A stretch of 64,000 nt of DNA, taken from positions 193,144 to 257,143 of the forward strand of contig DKWV01000011.1 in the NCBI GenBank assembly GCA_002491905.1. Direction: 5' to 3'. Shown here piece by piece: positions 16,937 to 24,939 of this stretch; within the stretch, counting starts at the first letter, position 1, and each line of letters starts with the position of its first letter. The notes under the pieces were generated by a model, which was not told the origin of the DNA, made no database searches, and saw only the letters and a program-made list of their open reading frames with translations. The position numbers and the translations under genes were made by a program. Source of the DNA: Lachnospiraceae bacterium UBA7143 (GTDB lineage: Bacteria > Bacillota > Clostridia > Lachnospirales > Lachnospiraceae).

Positions 16937-18847
16937 GTGGCGAAAATAAATATACTCGACAACCAGACAATAGACAAGATCGCCGCCGGGGAGGTGGTGG
17001 AGCGGCCTGCCAGCGTGGTGAAGGAGCTGGTGGAGAACGCCATTGACGCGGGCGCGGATGCCGTTACGGTGGAGATCAAGGACGGCGGCACGAGCCTGAT
17101 CCGGGTGACAGACAACGGCGGCGGTATCGAGAAATCCCAGGTGGAGAACGCTTTTTTGCGCCATGCTACCAGCAAGATATCCTCCGCAGATGATTTGACC
17201 AAACTGGTCAGCCTTGGGTTCCGCGGAGAGGCGCTTGCCAGTATCGCGGCGGTGGCGCAGGTGGAGCTGATTACCAAGACGCCGGAGGAACTGACAGGCA
17301 TCCGGTATTTGATTGAGGGCGGTGCACCGAAGGAGCGGGAGGAGATCGGCGCGCCCGACGGCACAACCCTGCTTGTGCGGAATCTTTTTTACAACACGCC
17401 GCCCCGCAAAAAGTTTTTAAAACAGCCACGGACGGAAGGATCTTATGTGGCGGATCTGATGGAGCATCTTGCCATGTCAAATCCGCGTGTATCTTTCAAA
17501 TTTCTTTTGAATGGACAGAACAGATTTTATACCACGGGCAGCGGCGATCTGCGGGAGATCGTCTACCGCATTTACGGGAAGGAAATTGCCGGTGCGCTTA
17601 ACGATTTTCACTTTGAGCAGGACGGGATGACGGTGACGGGGCTTTTGGGGAAGCCGGTGATCAACCGGGCAAACCGCTCCTATGAAATTTTTTACATCAA
17701 CGGCAGATATATCCGCAGTACCTTGATCAGCAAGGCGGTGGAGGAGGGCTACCGCGAGTATCTGATGCAGCACAAGTTTCCTTTCTGCATCCTGCACTTT
17801 CAGATCGACACGGAGAAAATCGACGTGAATGTCCATCCTTCCAAGATGGAGGTACGGATTGCGGATGCGCCTGATTTTTATGAGACGGTAAAGGAAGCGG
17901 TGGAGGAGGCGCTGCGGGAGAAAGAGATGATTCCCGAGGTGATCCTGTCCCCTCCCGAAAAGGAAAAAAAGAAAGAGGCGGACGAAGGCGCCAGGCGGGT
18001 GAAGGAGACGGCGCCGGAGCCCTTTGAGAAGAGAAGGATTGCCAGTGCGCATGAGAAAGACGGGGGTGTTATGCCGGAAAGAGCGGCGTCCATCCGCGCC
18101 ATCTATGAGAAAAGCCGTCCGGCGGAGGCGAATGTGCTCAGACAGACCACGGCGTACCAGACAGGCGGCCGGGGAATAGCCGCAGCCGGGAAGGATGCGG
18201 AAGTCTCTGCAGGAAAACCCGAACAGATGACCATGTTTGACGATAAGATGCTCTCCGTGAAGGCGAAAGAGCAGTATGAGCTGATCGGTCAGCTTTTTGA
18301 GACATACTGGCTGATTTCCTATCAGAATAAGCTGCTGATCGTGGATCAGCATGCCGCCCACGAAAAAGTCAGGTACGAACGGCTGATGCGGCATTTCCGG
18401 GAGAAGGAGGTAGTTTCCCAGCAGCTTAACCCGCCCATGATCGTGACGTTGAACAACCAGGAGAAGGAGTGCATGGAAAGCCACGCAGCCGATTTTGAGG
18501 CGCTTGGTTTTGTGATCGAGGAGTTTGGCGGCAGCGACTACGCGATACGCGGCGTGCCGCTCGATCTGTACGGCTATGCCGAGGGGACTTTTTTCTATGA
18601 GATACTGGATGAGCTGGCTGCGGAGGCGGTGACGGGAACGCCCGAGAGCATCCGTATGCGCATTGCCACCATGGCCTGCAAGGCGGCTGTCAAGGGTAAT
18701 ATGCGCATGAGCCGGACGGAAGTTGCGGCGCTGATCGACGAGCTTCTGACGCTGGATAACCCCTATAACTGCCCACATGGAAGACCGACGATTATCTCCA
18801 TGAGCAGACAGGAACTGGAAAAGAAATTTAAGAGGATAGTGAATTGA
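16937..18847 (+). CDS. mutL: DNA mismatch repair protein MutL
   Basis: 636 residues. It couples mismatch recognition to strand incision. The GHKL ATPase domain is clear: IAAGEVVERPASVVKELVEN, DNGGGIE and GFRGEALASI. A variable acidic/basic linker spans about residues 330-430. The C-terminal dimerisation domain contains DQHAAHEKVRYE, the metal-binding DQHA(X)2E(X)4E endonuclease motif typical of MutL in bacteria that lack MutH. The start is GTG 16937, preceded by GAGGGTGAG. It shares its last base with the start codon of miaA. Confidence 0.97.
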   Translation: MAKINILDNQTIDKIAAGEVVERPASVVKELVENAIDAGADAVTVEIKDGGTSLIRVTDNGGGIEKSQVENAFLRHATSKISSADDLTKLVSLGFRGEALASIAAVAQVELITKTPEELTGIRYLIEGGAPKEREEIGAPDGTTLLVRNLFYNTPPRKKFLKQPRTEGSYVADLMEHLAMSNPRVSFKFLLNGQNRFYTTGSGDLREIVYRIYGKEIAGALNDFHFEQDGMTVTGLLGKPVINRANRSYEIFYINGRYIRSTLISKAVEEGYREYLMQHKFPFCILHFQIDTEKIDVNVHPSKMEVRIADAPDFYETVKEAVEEALREKEMIPEVILSPPEKEKKKEADEGARRVKETAPEPFEKRRIASAHEKDGGVMPERAASIRAIYEKSRPAEANVLRQTTAYQTGGRGIAAAGKDAEVSAGKPEQMTMFDDKMLSVKAKEQYELIGQLFETYWLISYQNKLLIVDQHAAHEKVRYERLMRHFREKEVVSQQLNPPMIVTLNNQEKECMESHAADFEALGFVIEEFGGSDYAIRGVPLDLYGYAEGTFFYEILDELAAEAVTGTPESIRMRIATMACKAAVKGNMRMSRTEVAALIDELLTLDNPYNCPHGRPTIISMSRQELEKKFKRIVN

Positions 18848-19803
18848 TGGAAACGATAAAGAAACCGTTGGTCATTTTGACGGGTCCCACGGCGGTGGGG
18901 AAGACGGCTCTTTCCATCGCTCTTGCAAAAGCCATAGGCGGAGAGATTATCTCCGCCGATTCCATGCAGGTGTACCGTCATATGGATATTGGTTCCGCCA
19001 AGATCACATCGGAGGAGATGGCGGGTGTGCCCCATCATCTGATTGATGTGCTGGAGCCTGCGCAGGAATTTAACGTGGTGGTGTTCCAGAAGCTGGCGAA
19101 ACAGGCTGCCGGGGAGATTTACAGCCGCGGACATATCCCTATTCTGGTGGGCGGTACCGGATTCTATATTCAGGCTTTGCTGTATGACATTGATTTTACG
19201 GAAAACGATGAGGACACCGCGCTTCGGCAGTCTCTCGAGGAACAGGCCCGCAGGGAGGGGCCGGAGGCGCTGTATGAGCGGCTTCGAACTGTAGATCCCG
19301 AGTCCTGTGAAAGCATCCATGCCCACAACATAAAGCGGGTGGTCCGCGCCATTGAGTTTTATGAAAAGACGGGAAAAAAGATTTCTGAACATAACAGGGA
19401 GCAGAGGCAGAATGCATCCCCCTATAACTTCGCCTATTTTGTGCTGACTGACAGCCGGGACAGGATTTATCATAGGATTAACGAGAGGGTGGACCTGATG
19501 ATGGCGCATGGACTGGTGGAGGAAGTGCGCGCCCTGCGGGAATCGGGATGCCACAGAGACATGGTTTCCATGCAGGGACTTGGCTACAAAGAAATTCTTT
19601 CCGCGCTGGAAGGTGAAATTTCTATGGAGGAGGCTGTATACCTGATAAAACGGGACACCAGACACTTTGCTAAGAGACAGCTTACATGGTTTCGACGCGA
19701 AAAAGAGGTGACTTGGATTGATAAAACCGTTTTTGACCAAAATAGTCAAAACATTTTAAAATTTATGCAGGATTTCCTGCGCGAAAAAGGAATCATCCTG
19801 TAA
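18847..19803 (+). CDS. miaA: tRNA dimethylallyltransferase MiaA
   Basis: 318 residues. It transfers a dimethylallyl group to A37 of tRNAs reading UNN codons, producing the substrate of MiaB. Motifs are the P-loop GPTAVGKTALS, DSMQVYRHMDIGSAK, the GGTGFYIQALL segment and RDTRHFAKRQLTWFR. ATG 18847 overlaps the mutL stop by one base (TGATG), with AGAGGA upstream. In Bacillus and many clostridia hfq follows miaA; no hfq-like frame is present in the 313 bases after this gene. Confidence 0.97.
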   Translation: METIKKPLVILTGPTAVGKTALSIALAKAIGGEIISADSMQVYRHMDIGSAKITSEEMAGVPHHLIDVLEPAQEFNVVVFQKLAKQAAGEIYSRGHIPILVGGTGFYIQALLYDIDFTENDEDTALRQSLEEQARREGPEALYERLRTVDPESCESIHAHNIKRVVRAIEFYEKTGKKISEHNREQRQNASPYNFAYFVLTDSRDRIYHRINERVDLMMAHGLVEEVRALRESGCHRDMVSMQGLGYKEILSALEGEISMEEAVYLIKRDTRHFAKRQLTWFRREKEVTWIDKTVFDQNSQNILKFMQDFLREKGIIL

Positions 19804-20116
19804 GTATTTGTCGAATAATGATAAAATCAGGCTTTTTGATGGGAAACGGCCGATAAAATGTCGGAATAACGATTTGATAGGTTGTGTTATTTCAAATAGA
19901 TGTTGTTATTAAACGAAAAATGATTAAGTAATTGATATTATATGAATTAAAAATGGATATCCAGCAGGATAAAAAGCAGGGGGATGCAGGAAAATGAATA
20001 CTGTAAAATGTTGGTTTTTACAGGTGTTCCCATGTGGGCAGGAAAGTGGATTGCCGGGCTGGTGTACAAAATATACAAAGGTAGAAAAATGGCAGAAGAA
20101 AGGCGGAACGGAGAGA
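19804..20116. other. 313-base A/T-rich intergenic region
   Basis: No terminator hairpin or convincing promoter is recognised. The only open reading possibility is a 52-codon frame from ATG 19984 that runs into the next gene; it contains a WAGKWIAGLVYKIYKGRK stretch that could form an amphipathic helix, but its GGGGG ribosome-binding sequence abuts the ATG and support is weak. Confidence 0.4.
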
Positions 20117-21403
20117 ATGACGGATCTTTTAGAAAAATATAGAGAGTTTGGCATATCGGAGGCGGTATACCGTTTCGGGGAGGCGATTCTGGAATCTCTT
20201 CGGGAACGGTTCCGGCAGATTGACGACACGGCGGAATACAATCAGCTCAAGGTGATCCGCTCCATGCAGCGTGCAAATGTGAGCGAGGCGTGTCTGCTTG
20301 GGACTACCGGTTACGGTTACAATGATCTGGGACGCGACACACTGGAAGCCGTGTATGCCGATGTGTTTCGGACAGAGGACGCGCTGGTGCGTCCCCAGAT
20401 CACCTGTGGTACCCATGCGCTTGCCCTTGCGCTCTCGAGTAATCTGCGGCCCGGGGACGAGCTTTTGTCCCCGGTGGGGAAGCCCTATGATACGCTGGAG
20501 GAGGTGATCGGCATCCGCCCCTCCAGAGGTTCCCTCGCGGAGTACGGCGTCTCCTACAGGCAGGTGGACCTTCTGCCGGACGGCAGCTTTGACTATGAAG
20601 GCATCCGCGCGGCCATCCATGATAAGACCAGACTTGTCACGATCCAGCGCTCCAAAGGTTATCAGACAAGACCGACCCTTTCCGTTAAGCGGATCGGTGA
20701 ACTGATTTCCTTTGTAAAAAAGATAAAGCCGGATGTTCTGGTGATGGTGGACAACTGCTATGGGGAGTTTGTGGAGACCACAGAGCCTTCCGAAGTGGGA
20801 GCGGACATGGTGGTCGGCTCCCTCATCAAGAACCCCGGCGGCGGTCTTGCCCCCATCGGCGGCTATATTGCCGGGAAAAAGGAATGCGTGGAGAACGCGG
20901 CCTGCCGTCTGACTTCGCCGGGACTGGCAAAGGAAGTCGGCGCTTCCCTCGGCGTGCTGCCCGCCTTTTATCAGGGGCTTTTTCTTGCGCCCACGGTGAC
21001 GGCCTCCGCCTTAAAAGGCGCCATATTTGCGGCGAATATCTACGAAAAGCTGGGATTTGCCGTAGTGCCGGATGGGACGGAGAGCCGCCACGACATCATT
21101 CAGGCCGTGACTTTCGGCTCGCCGGAGGGTGTGACCGCCTTCTGCGAAGGGATTCAGGCGGCGGCCCCGGTGGACAGCTTTGTGAAACCGGAGCCCTGGG
21201 ATATGCCGGGCTATGATTCCAAGGTTATCATGGCGGCAGGCGCTTTTGTGTCAGGCTCCTCCATCGAGCTTTCCGCGGACGGACCCATTGCGCCGCCCTA
21301 TGCGGTTTACTTTCAGGGAGGACTGACCTTCCCCCACGCGAAGTTCGGCATCCTGAAGAGCTTACAAAATCTCATAGATTGCGGGGTATGTAGTATATTG
21401 TAA
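20117..21403 (+). CDS. PLP-dependent methionine gamma-lyase family protein (YnbB-like)
   Basis: 428 residues, fold type I PLP enzyme of the family once labelled aluminium-resistance protein and now named methionine gamma-lyase family in annotations. Visible motifs are LLGTTGYGYNDLGRD, the QITCGTHALALALSSNL cofactor-binding region, VMVDNCYGEFVE with the pyridine-ring aspartate, and GSLIKNPGGGLAPIGGYI with the PLP lysine. The substrate is not established. ATG 20117 is chosen because GGAACGGAGAG precedes it and it starts the conserved region; an in-frame extension to 19994 is not protein-like. The position after miaA matches ynbB in Bacillus. Confidence 0.88.
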   Translation: MTDLLEKYREFGISEAVYRFGEAILESLRERFRQIDDTAEYNQLKVIRSMQRANVSEACLLGTTGYGYNDLGRDTLEAVYADVFRTEDALVRPQITCGTHALALALSSNLRPGDELLSPVGKPYDTLEEVIGIRPSRGSLAEYGVSYRQVDLLPDGSFDYEGIRAAIHDKTRLVTIQRSKGYQTRPTLSVKRIGELISFVKKIKPDVLVMVDNCYGEFVETTEPSEVGADMVVGSLIKNPGGGLAPIGGYIAGKKECVENAACRLTSPGLAKEVGASLGVLPAFYQGLFLAPTVTASALKGAIFAANIYEKLGFAVVPDGTESRHDIIQAVTFGSPEGVTAFCEGIQAAAPVDSFVKPEPWDMPGYDSKVIMAAGAFVSGSSIELSADGPIAPPYAVYFQGGLTFPHAKFGILKSLQNLIDCGVCSIL

Positions 21404-21426
21404 ATAAATTCCGATTGTGTTAAAAT
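21398..21426 (+). promoter_or_regulatory. Promoter of the DUF4321-radC-mre cluster
   Basis: TTGTAA (21398-21403) and TAAAAT (21421-21426) are spaced by 17 bases, with TGT just before the -10, giving an extended -10 element. The -35 overlaps the stop codon of the preceding gene. The expected start is about 25 bases before the next ATG. Confidence 0.6.
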
Positions 21427-21456
21427 GGGCGTTGGAGAAAGGAGATTGTACTTTTT

Positions 21457-21693
21457 ATGCGCAAAAATAACTGGGCCTGTTTCCTGCTGATTCTGGCGGG
21501 AATCGTGATCGGCGGCTTTATCGGGAGCCTTTTCCCATCCACCTGGCTGAATTACGGCCAGTCCTTCGGCCTGTCGCAGCCTCTGGTGTTGGATCTGGGT
21601 ATTCTGAGCGTCACCTTTGCCCTGTCGATTAAGATCACCATAGCAAGCATTATAGGAATTGCCGCGGCGATCCTTATATACCGCATGATCTGA
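21457..21693 (+). CDS. DUF4321 small membrane protein
   Basis: 78 residues with two hydrophobic segments (about 6-26 and 48-75) separated by a short loop containing LFPSTWLNYGQSFGLSQP. It matches the pattern of DUF4321, small membrane proteins often found next to radC/mre genes in clostridia. Function unknown; a link to cell-shape genes is inferred from position only. GGAGAAAGGAGA precedes the ATG. It is probably the first gene of the radC-mreBCD transcript. Confidence 0.75.
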   Translation: MRKNNWACFLLILAGIVIGGFIGSLFPSTWLNYGQSFGLSQPLVLDLGILSVTFALSIKITIASIIGIAAAILIYRMI

Positions 21694-21732
21694 CCTGTCC
21701 TTTTGGAGAGAAGCTGTCGGGAAAGAGACTGC

Positions 21733-22467
21733 ATGAAAACAGAAAAGTGTGAGAACAATGAATATTACAGGCAGCAAAATCTTCCATATGAGAAGTTTGC
21801 GGCCTTCGGGAGCGAGAGCCTTACGGACTCGGAGCTTCTGGCGATCCTTCTTAGAACCGGAACCAGAGGGATAAATGCGAGGGAACTGGGAGAGCGGGTG
21901 CTGTCGCAGACGGCCAGATACGGAAACGGCCTCCTGGGGCTTTATCATATACCTGTGAAGGATTTGCAGAAGATTGAGGGAATCGGTGAGGTGAAAGCGG
22001 TTCAGCTTAAGGCAATCGCCGAGTTCGCAAAGAGAATGGCCAGAGCGAAAGCGAAGAGCGGGCTTTCCTTCCACGACCCTTATTCGGTTGCGGATTATTA
22101 TATGGAACGGTTCCGCCATGAAAGTGTGGAGTATATCCTGCTTCTGCTCCTGGATTCGGGCTATCATCTGATCGGGGAGGAGATCCTCTCCAAAGGTACG
22201 GTCAACGCCTCCCTCCTGTCGCCCAGAGAGGTGTTTACGCACGCCTTCCGAAACGGCGCGGCCGGTATTATGCTGCTGCATAACCATCCAGGCGGGAATC
22301 CTGTCCCCAGCGAAAACGACCTTCTGGTCACGGAGCGCATCGGACGGACAGGGGTGCTTACCGATATTCCGCTGGTTGACCATATCATTCTGGGTGACAA
22401 CAATTATTTCAGCTTTAAAGAGAGTAAATTACTGACCGACAAGTCAGAAAGTGAAGAGAACTTCTAA
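21733..22467 (+). CDS. radC: RadC family JAB-domain protein
   Basis: 244 residues with an N-terminal helix-hairpin-helix region (IEGIGEVKAVQLKAIAEF) and a C-terminal JAB/MPN metalloprotease-like domain with the HNHPGGNPVPSENDL metal-binding motif. RadC has no proven DNA-repair role despite its name. It sits next to mreB, as in many bacteria. ATG 21733 starts the conserved part; the upstream TTG 21703 has no ribosome binding site. Its end overlaps only a non-coding in-frame extension of the next gene. Confidence 0.92.
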   Translation: MKTEKCENNEYYRQQNLPYEKFAAFGSESLTDSELLAILLRTGTRGINARELGERVLSQTARYGNGLLGLYHIPVKDLQKIEGIGEVKAVQLKAIAEFAKRMARAKAKSGLSFHDPYSVADYYMERFRHESVEYILLLLLDSGYHLIGEEILSKGTVNASLLSPREVFTHAFRNGAAGIMLLHNHPGGNPVPSENDLLVTERIGRTGVLTDIPLVDHIILGDNNYFSFKESKLLTDKSESEENF

Positions 22468-22534
22468 GTTGTCTTGGGAGGATGCTGGAAAGACAGGCAT
22501 TTTCCGTAATAAAACAGAAAGGGGTACATTTACC

Positions 22535-23545
22535 TTGGCAAACAACGCATTTGGAATCGACCTTGGCACCAGCAATATCAAGATATATAACCGCGCGGAC
22601 GACGATGTTTTTGTGGAAAAAAACATGATCGCAATTGAAAATAAAAAAACGCTTTTCGCGTACGGCGACGCGGCTTTTGAGATGTATGAGAAGGCTCCCA
22701 GCAACATAAGTATCACCTATCCTTTAAGCAACGGCGTGATTGCGGACATTCAGAACATGGAGACGCTGGTCAAATATTTCTTGAGCGGTATGATGAGAAA
22801 CAATGTGCGTCCGGCCGACTACTATATTGCTGTTCCCTGGGATGTGACAGAGGTGGAAAAGCGCGCGTTCAAGGATCTGATCAAGGAGTCCAATGTGAAA
22901 GCAAGAAAAGTCATGGTTGTGGATAAGGCTGTGGCGGACGGTCTCGGGCTTGGCATCGACGTGAAAAACTCGCAGGGTGTTTTAGTGGTAAATGTGGGAT
23001 TTGATACCACGGAAATTTCCATTCTTTCGCTGGGAGGTATAGTCTTAAGCCGCCTGATTAAAGTGGGTGGGCGCAAGTTTGACGAGGCCATCAAGGCGGC
23101 GGTGCGCCGCGAGTACAGCCTGATCATCGGCGGGAAGACGGCGGAGATCGTGAAAATTTCCCTTCATGAGTTGGAGCAGGACAGGGAGGGCGCCGTGGTT
23201 TACGGCCGGGATATCGTGACGGGGCTGCCTGTGGAGAGGGAAATTCCCACCGCCCTTGTGGACGAGTGCCTGATCGAGCATTTTAATTCGATTATCGACA
23301 ATATCAAGGTAATTCTGGAGCGCACCCCACCGGAGCTGGCGGCGGATATTTACCGTCATGGCATTTACCTGACGGGCGGCGCTTCCCAGGTGAGCAAACT
23401 GGCGCAGCTTATGAGCAAAGGTACGGGGCTTCAGGTGAATGTTTCCGAAAACCCGGTGACCAGTGTGGCGCTTGGCCTTGCAAAGATCATTAAGGAAGAA
23501 AATTATAAATCAGTCGCCTACGCGATAGAAGGAATGAGTAAATGA
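22535..23545 (+). CDS. mreB: Rod-shape-determining protein MreB-type actin
   Basis: 336 residues, bacterial actin that organises lateral wall synthesis. Motifs are the phosphate-1 loop FGIDLGTSNIKIY near the N-terminus, VNVGFDTTEISILSLGG as the second phosphate loop, and YLTGGASQVSKLAQLM for the adenosine pocket. TTG 22535 is taken as the start because it yields the standard MANNAFGIDLG beginning and AAAGGGG lies ten bases upstream; the longer in-frame reading from 22451 overlaps radC. It overlaps mreC by four bases. Several features (for example VPWDVTEVEKRAF) are slightly divergent, so it may be the Mbl/MreBH-like paralogue rather than the main MreB. Confidence 0.92.
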   Translation: MANNAFGIDLGTSNIKIYNRADDDVFVEKNMIAIENKKTLFAYGDAAFEMYEKAPSNISITYPLSNGVIADIQNMETLVKYFLSGMMRNNVRPADYYIAVPWDVTEVEKRAFKDLIKESNVKARKVMVVDKAVADGLGLGIDVKNSQGVLVVNVGFDTTEISILSLGGIVLSRLIKVGGRKFDEAIKAAVRREYSLIIGGKTAEIVKISLHELEQDREGAVVYGRDIVTGLPVEREIPTALVDECLIEHFNSIIDNIKVILERTPPELAADIYRHGIYLTGGASQVSKLAQLMSKGTGLQVNVSENPVTSVALGLAKIIKEENYKSVAYAIEGMSK

Positions 23546-24411
23546 GTCCAATCGTCAAAAGAAAAGGAGAAAAATTTACACTACCCGGTAAATATCTCCT
23601 TTTTATTTTAACAATCCTCTGTACGGCCCTGGTGCTGCTTACTTTTAACACGAAGGTATTCAGCGGGCCTCTGTCCGCCGTGGCGGGTTATATCGTGGTT
23701 CCCTTTGAGGAGGGAATCAGTGTGGTGGGAAGCTGGCTTTCCGGACGCTCGGAGGAGCTTGTGCAGATCAGGGAGCTTCTCGCCCAGAATGAGCAGCTGA
23801 AACAGCAGGTGGATGATCTGACCATCGAAAATACCAGACTCCAGCAGGACCGCTACGAACTGACGAACCTGCGGGAACTTTACAGTCTGGATGCCCAGTA
23901 CGATGAGTACGAGAAGACGGGTGCACGCATTATTGCAAGGGATTCCGGCAACTGGTTTTACTCCTTTGTGATAAACAAGGGAGCCAGCGACGGCATTGCC
24001 GTTGATATGAATGTGATGGCCGGGAGCGGTCTGGTGGGGCGTGTGGTGGACGTGGGTCCCAACTGGGCGAAAGTGAAGTCCATTATCGCGGACGATTCCA
24101 ACGTGAGCGCTATGGTGCTTGCCAGTGCGGACCGCATGATTGTCTCCGGAAATTTGAAGCTTTACGCATCCGGCGTCATTGAGTTCGAGCAGCTTGTGGA
24201 CAGCGCGGACGTGGTGGTGGAGGGAGACAAGGTGGTTACTTCCGATATCAGTGACAAGTATCTGCCGGGCATCCTGATCGGCTATATCAACACGATCAAC
24301 CAGGATGTGAACAACCTGACCAAGTCCGGATACATAACGCCGGCTGTGGATTTTGAGCATCTTGAGGAAGTTCTGGTGATCCGGCAGTTGAAACAGACCG
24401 TCCCAGATTAG
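23542..24411 (+). CDS. mreC: Rod-shape-determining protein MreC
   Basis: 289 residues: a cytoplasmic basic N-terminus, one membrane helix (about 18-37), a coiled coil (roughly residues 70-110, LLAQNEQLKQQVDDLTIEN), and the beta-barrel extracytoplasmic domain with ARIIARDSGNWFYSFVINKG and the GLVGRVVDVGPNWAKV repeat. MreC links MreB filaments to PBP2/RodA outside the membrane. ATGA overlap with mreB indicates translational coupling, and mreD follows after nine bases. Confidence 0.95.
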   Translation: MSPIVKRKGEKFTLPGKYLLFILTILCTALVLLTFNTKVFSGPLSAVAGYIVVPFEEGISVVGSWLSGRSEELVQIRELLAQNEQLKQQVDDLTIENTRLQQDRYELTNLRELYSLDAQYDEYEKTGARIIARDSGNWFYSFVINKGASDGIAVDMNVMAGSGLVGRVVDVGPNWAKVKSIIADDSNVSAMVLASADRMIVSGNLKLYASGVIEFEQLVDSADVVVEGDKVVTSDISDKYLPGILIGYINTINQDVNNLTKSGYITPAVDFEHLEEVLVIRQLKQTVPD

Positions 24412-24420
24412 GGGGATTTT

Positions 24421-24939
24421 ATGAAACGTGGCATTATTACCGCATTACTGATTTTCATATGCTTTTTGTTACAGTGCACGGTGTTCAGGGCTCTTGCCTT
24501 CGGCGGCATTGTTCCCAATCTTCTGATTGTGCTGACGGCTTCCTTCGGCTTTATGCGGGGGGAAAAGACCGGGCTTCTGATCGGCTTTTTCTGCGGGCTT
24601 CTGGTGGATATTTTTTTCGCCAGTGTGATCGGTTTCTATGCCCTGCTGTATATGTACATCGGCTATATGAACGGTAAATTTGCGGCAATTTTTTACCCGC
24701 AGGACATCAAGCTGCCGGTGGCGCTTATTTTAGGCAGCGATTTCCTCTATGGTCTCGGTTGCTACGTGATCCTGTTTCTCCTTCGTGGGCGTTTTGAATT
24801 TACATATTACCTCCTGCACATTATTTTGCCGGAAATCGTATATACCATTGTGGTTACCCTGCTTTTATACCCGCTCATTCTCTGGATTAACACGGGGCTT
24901 GAGCGAAGCGAACTGAGGAGCGGAAAGAAGTTTGTTTGA
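24421..24939 (+). CDS. mreD: Rod-shape-determining protein MreD
   Basis: 172 residues, almost entirely hydrophobic with five to six membrane segments, matching MreD in size and position. The LTASFGFMRGEKTGLLIGFFC segment resembles the family core. It forms the membrane part of the elongation complex with MreC and RodA/PBP2. The gene overlaps the start of the PBP2 gene by eight bases. Confidence 0.9.
   Translation: MKRGIITALLIFICFLLQCTVFRALAFGGIVPNLLIVLTASFGFMRGEKTGLLIGFFCGLLVDIFFASVIGFYALLYMYIGYMNGKFAAIFYPQDIKLPVALILGSDFLYGLGCYVILFLLRGRFEFTYYLLHIILPEIVYTIVVTLLLYPLILWINTGLERSELRSGKKFV

Noticed and set aside
17477..18778. Minus-strand 433-codon frame inside mutL
   Set aside because: Rich in His, Arg and Leu with no recognisable motif, antisense to a complete MutL with all motifs.
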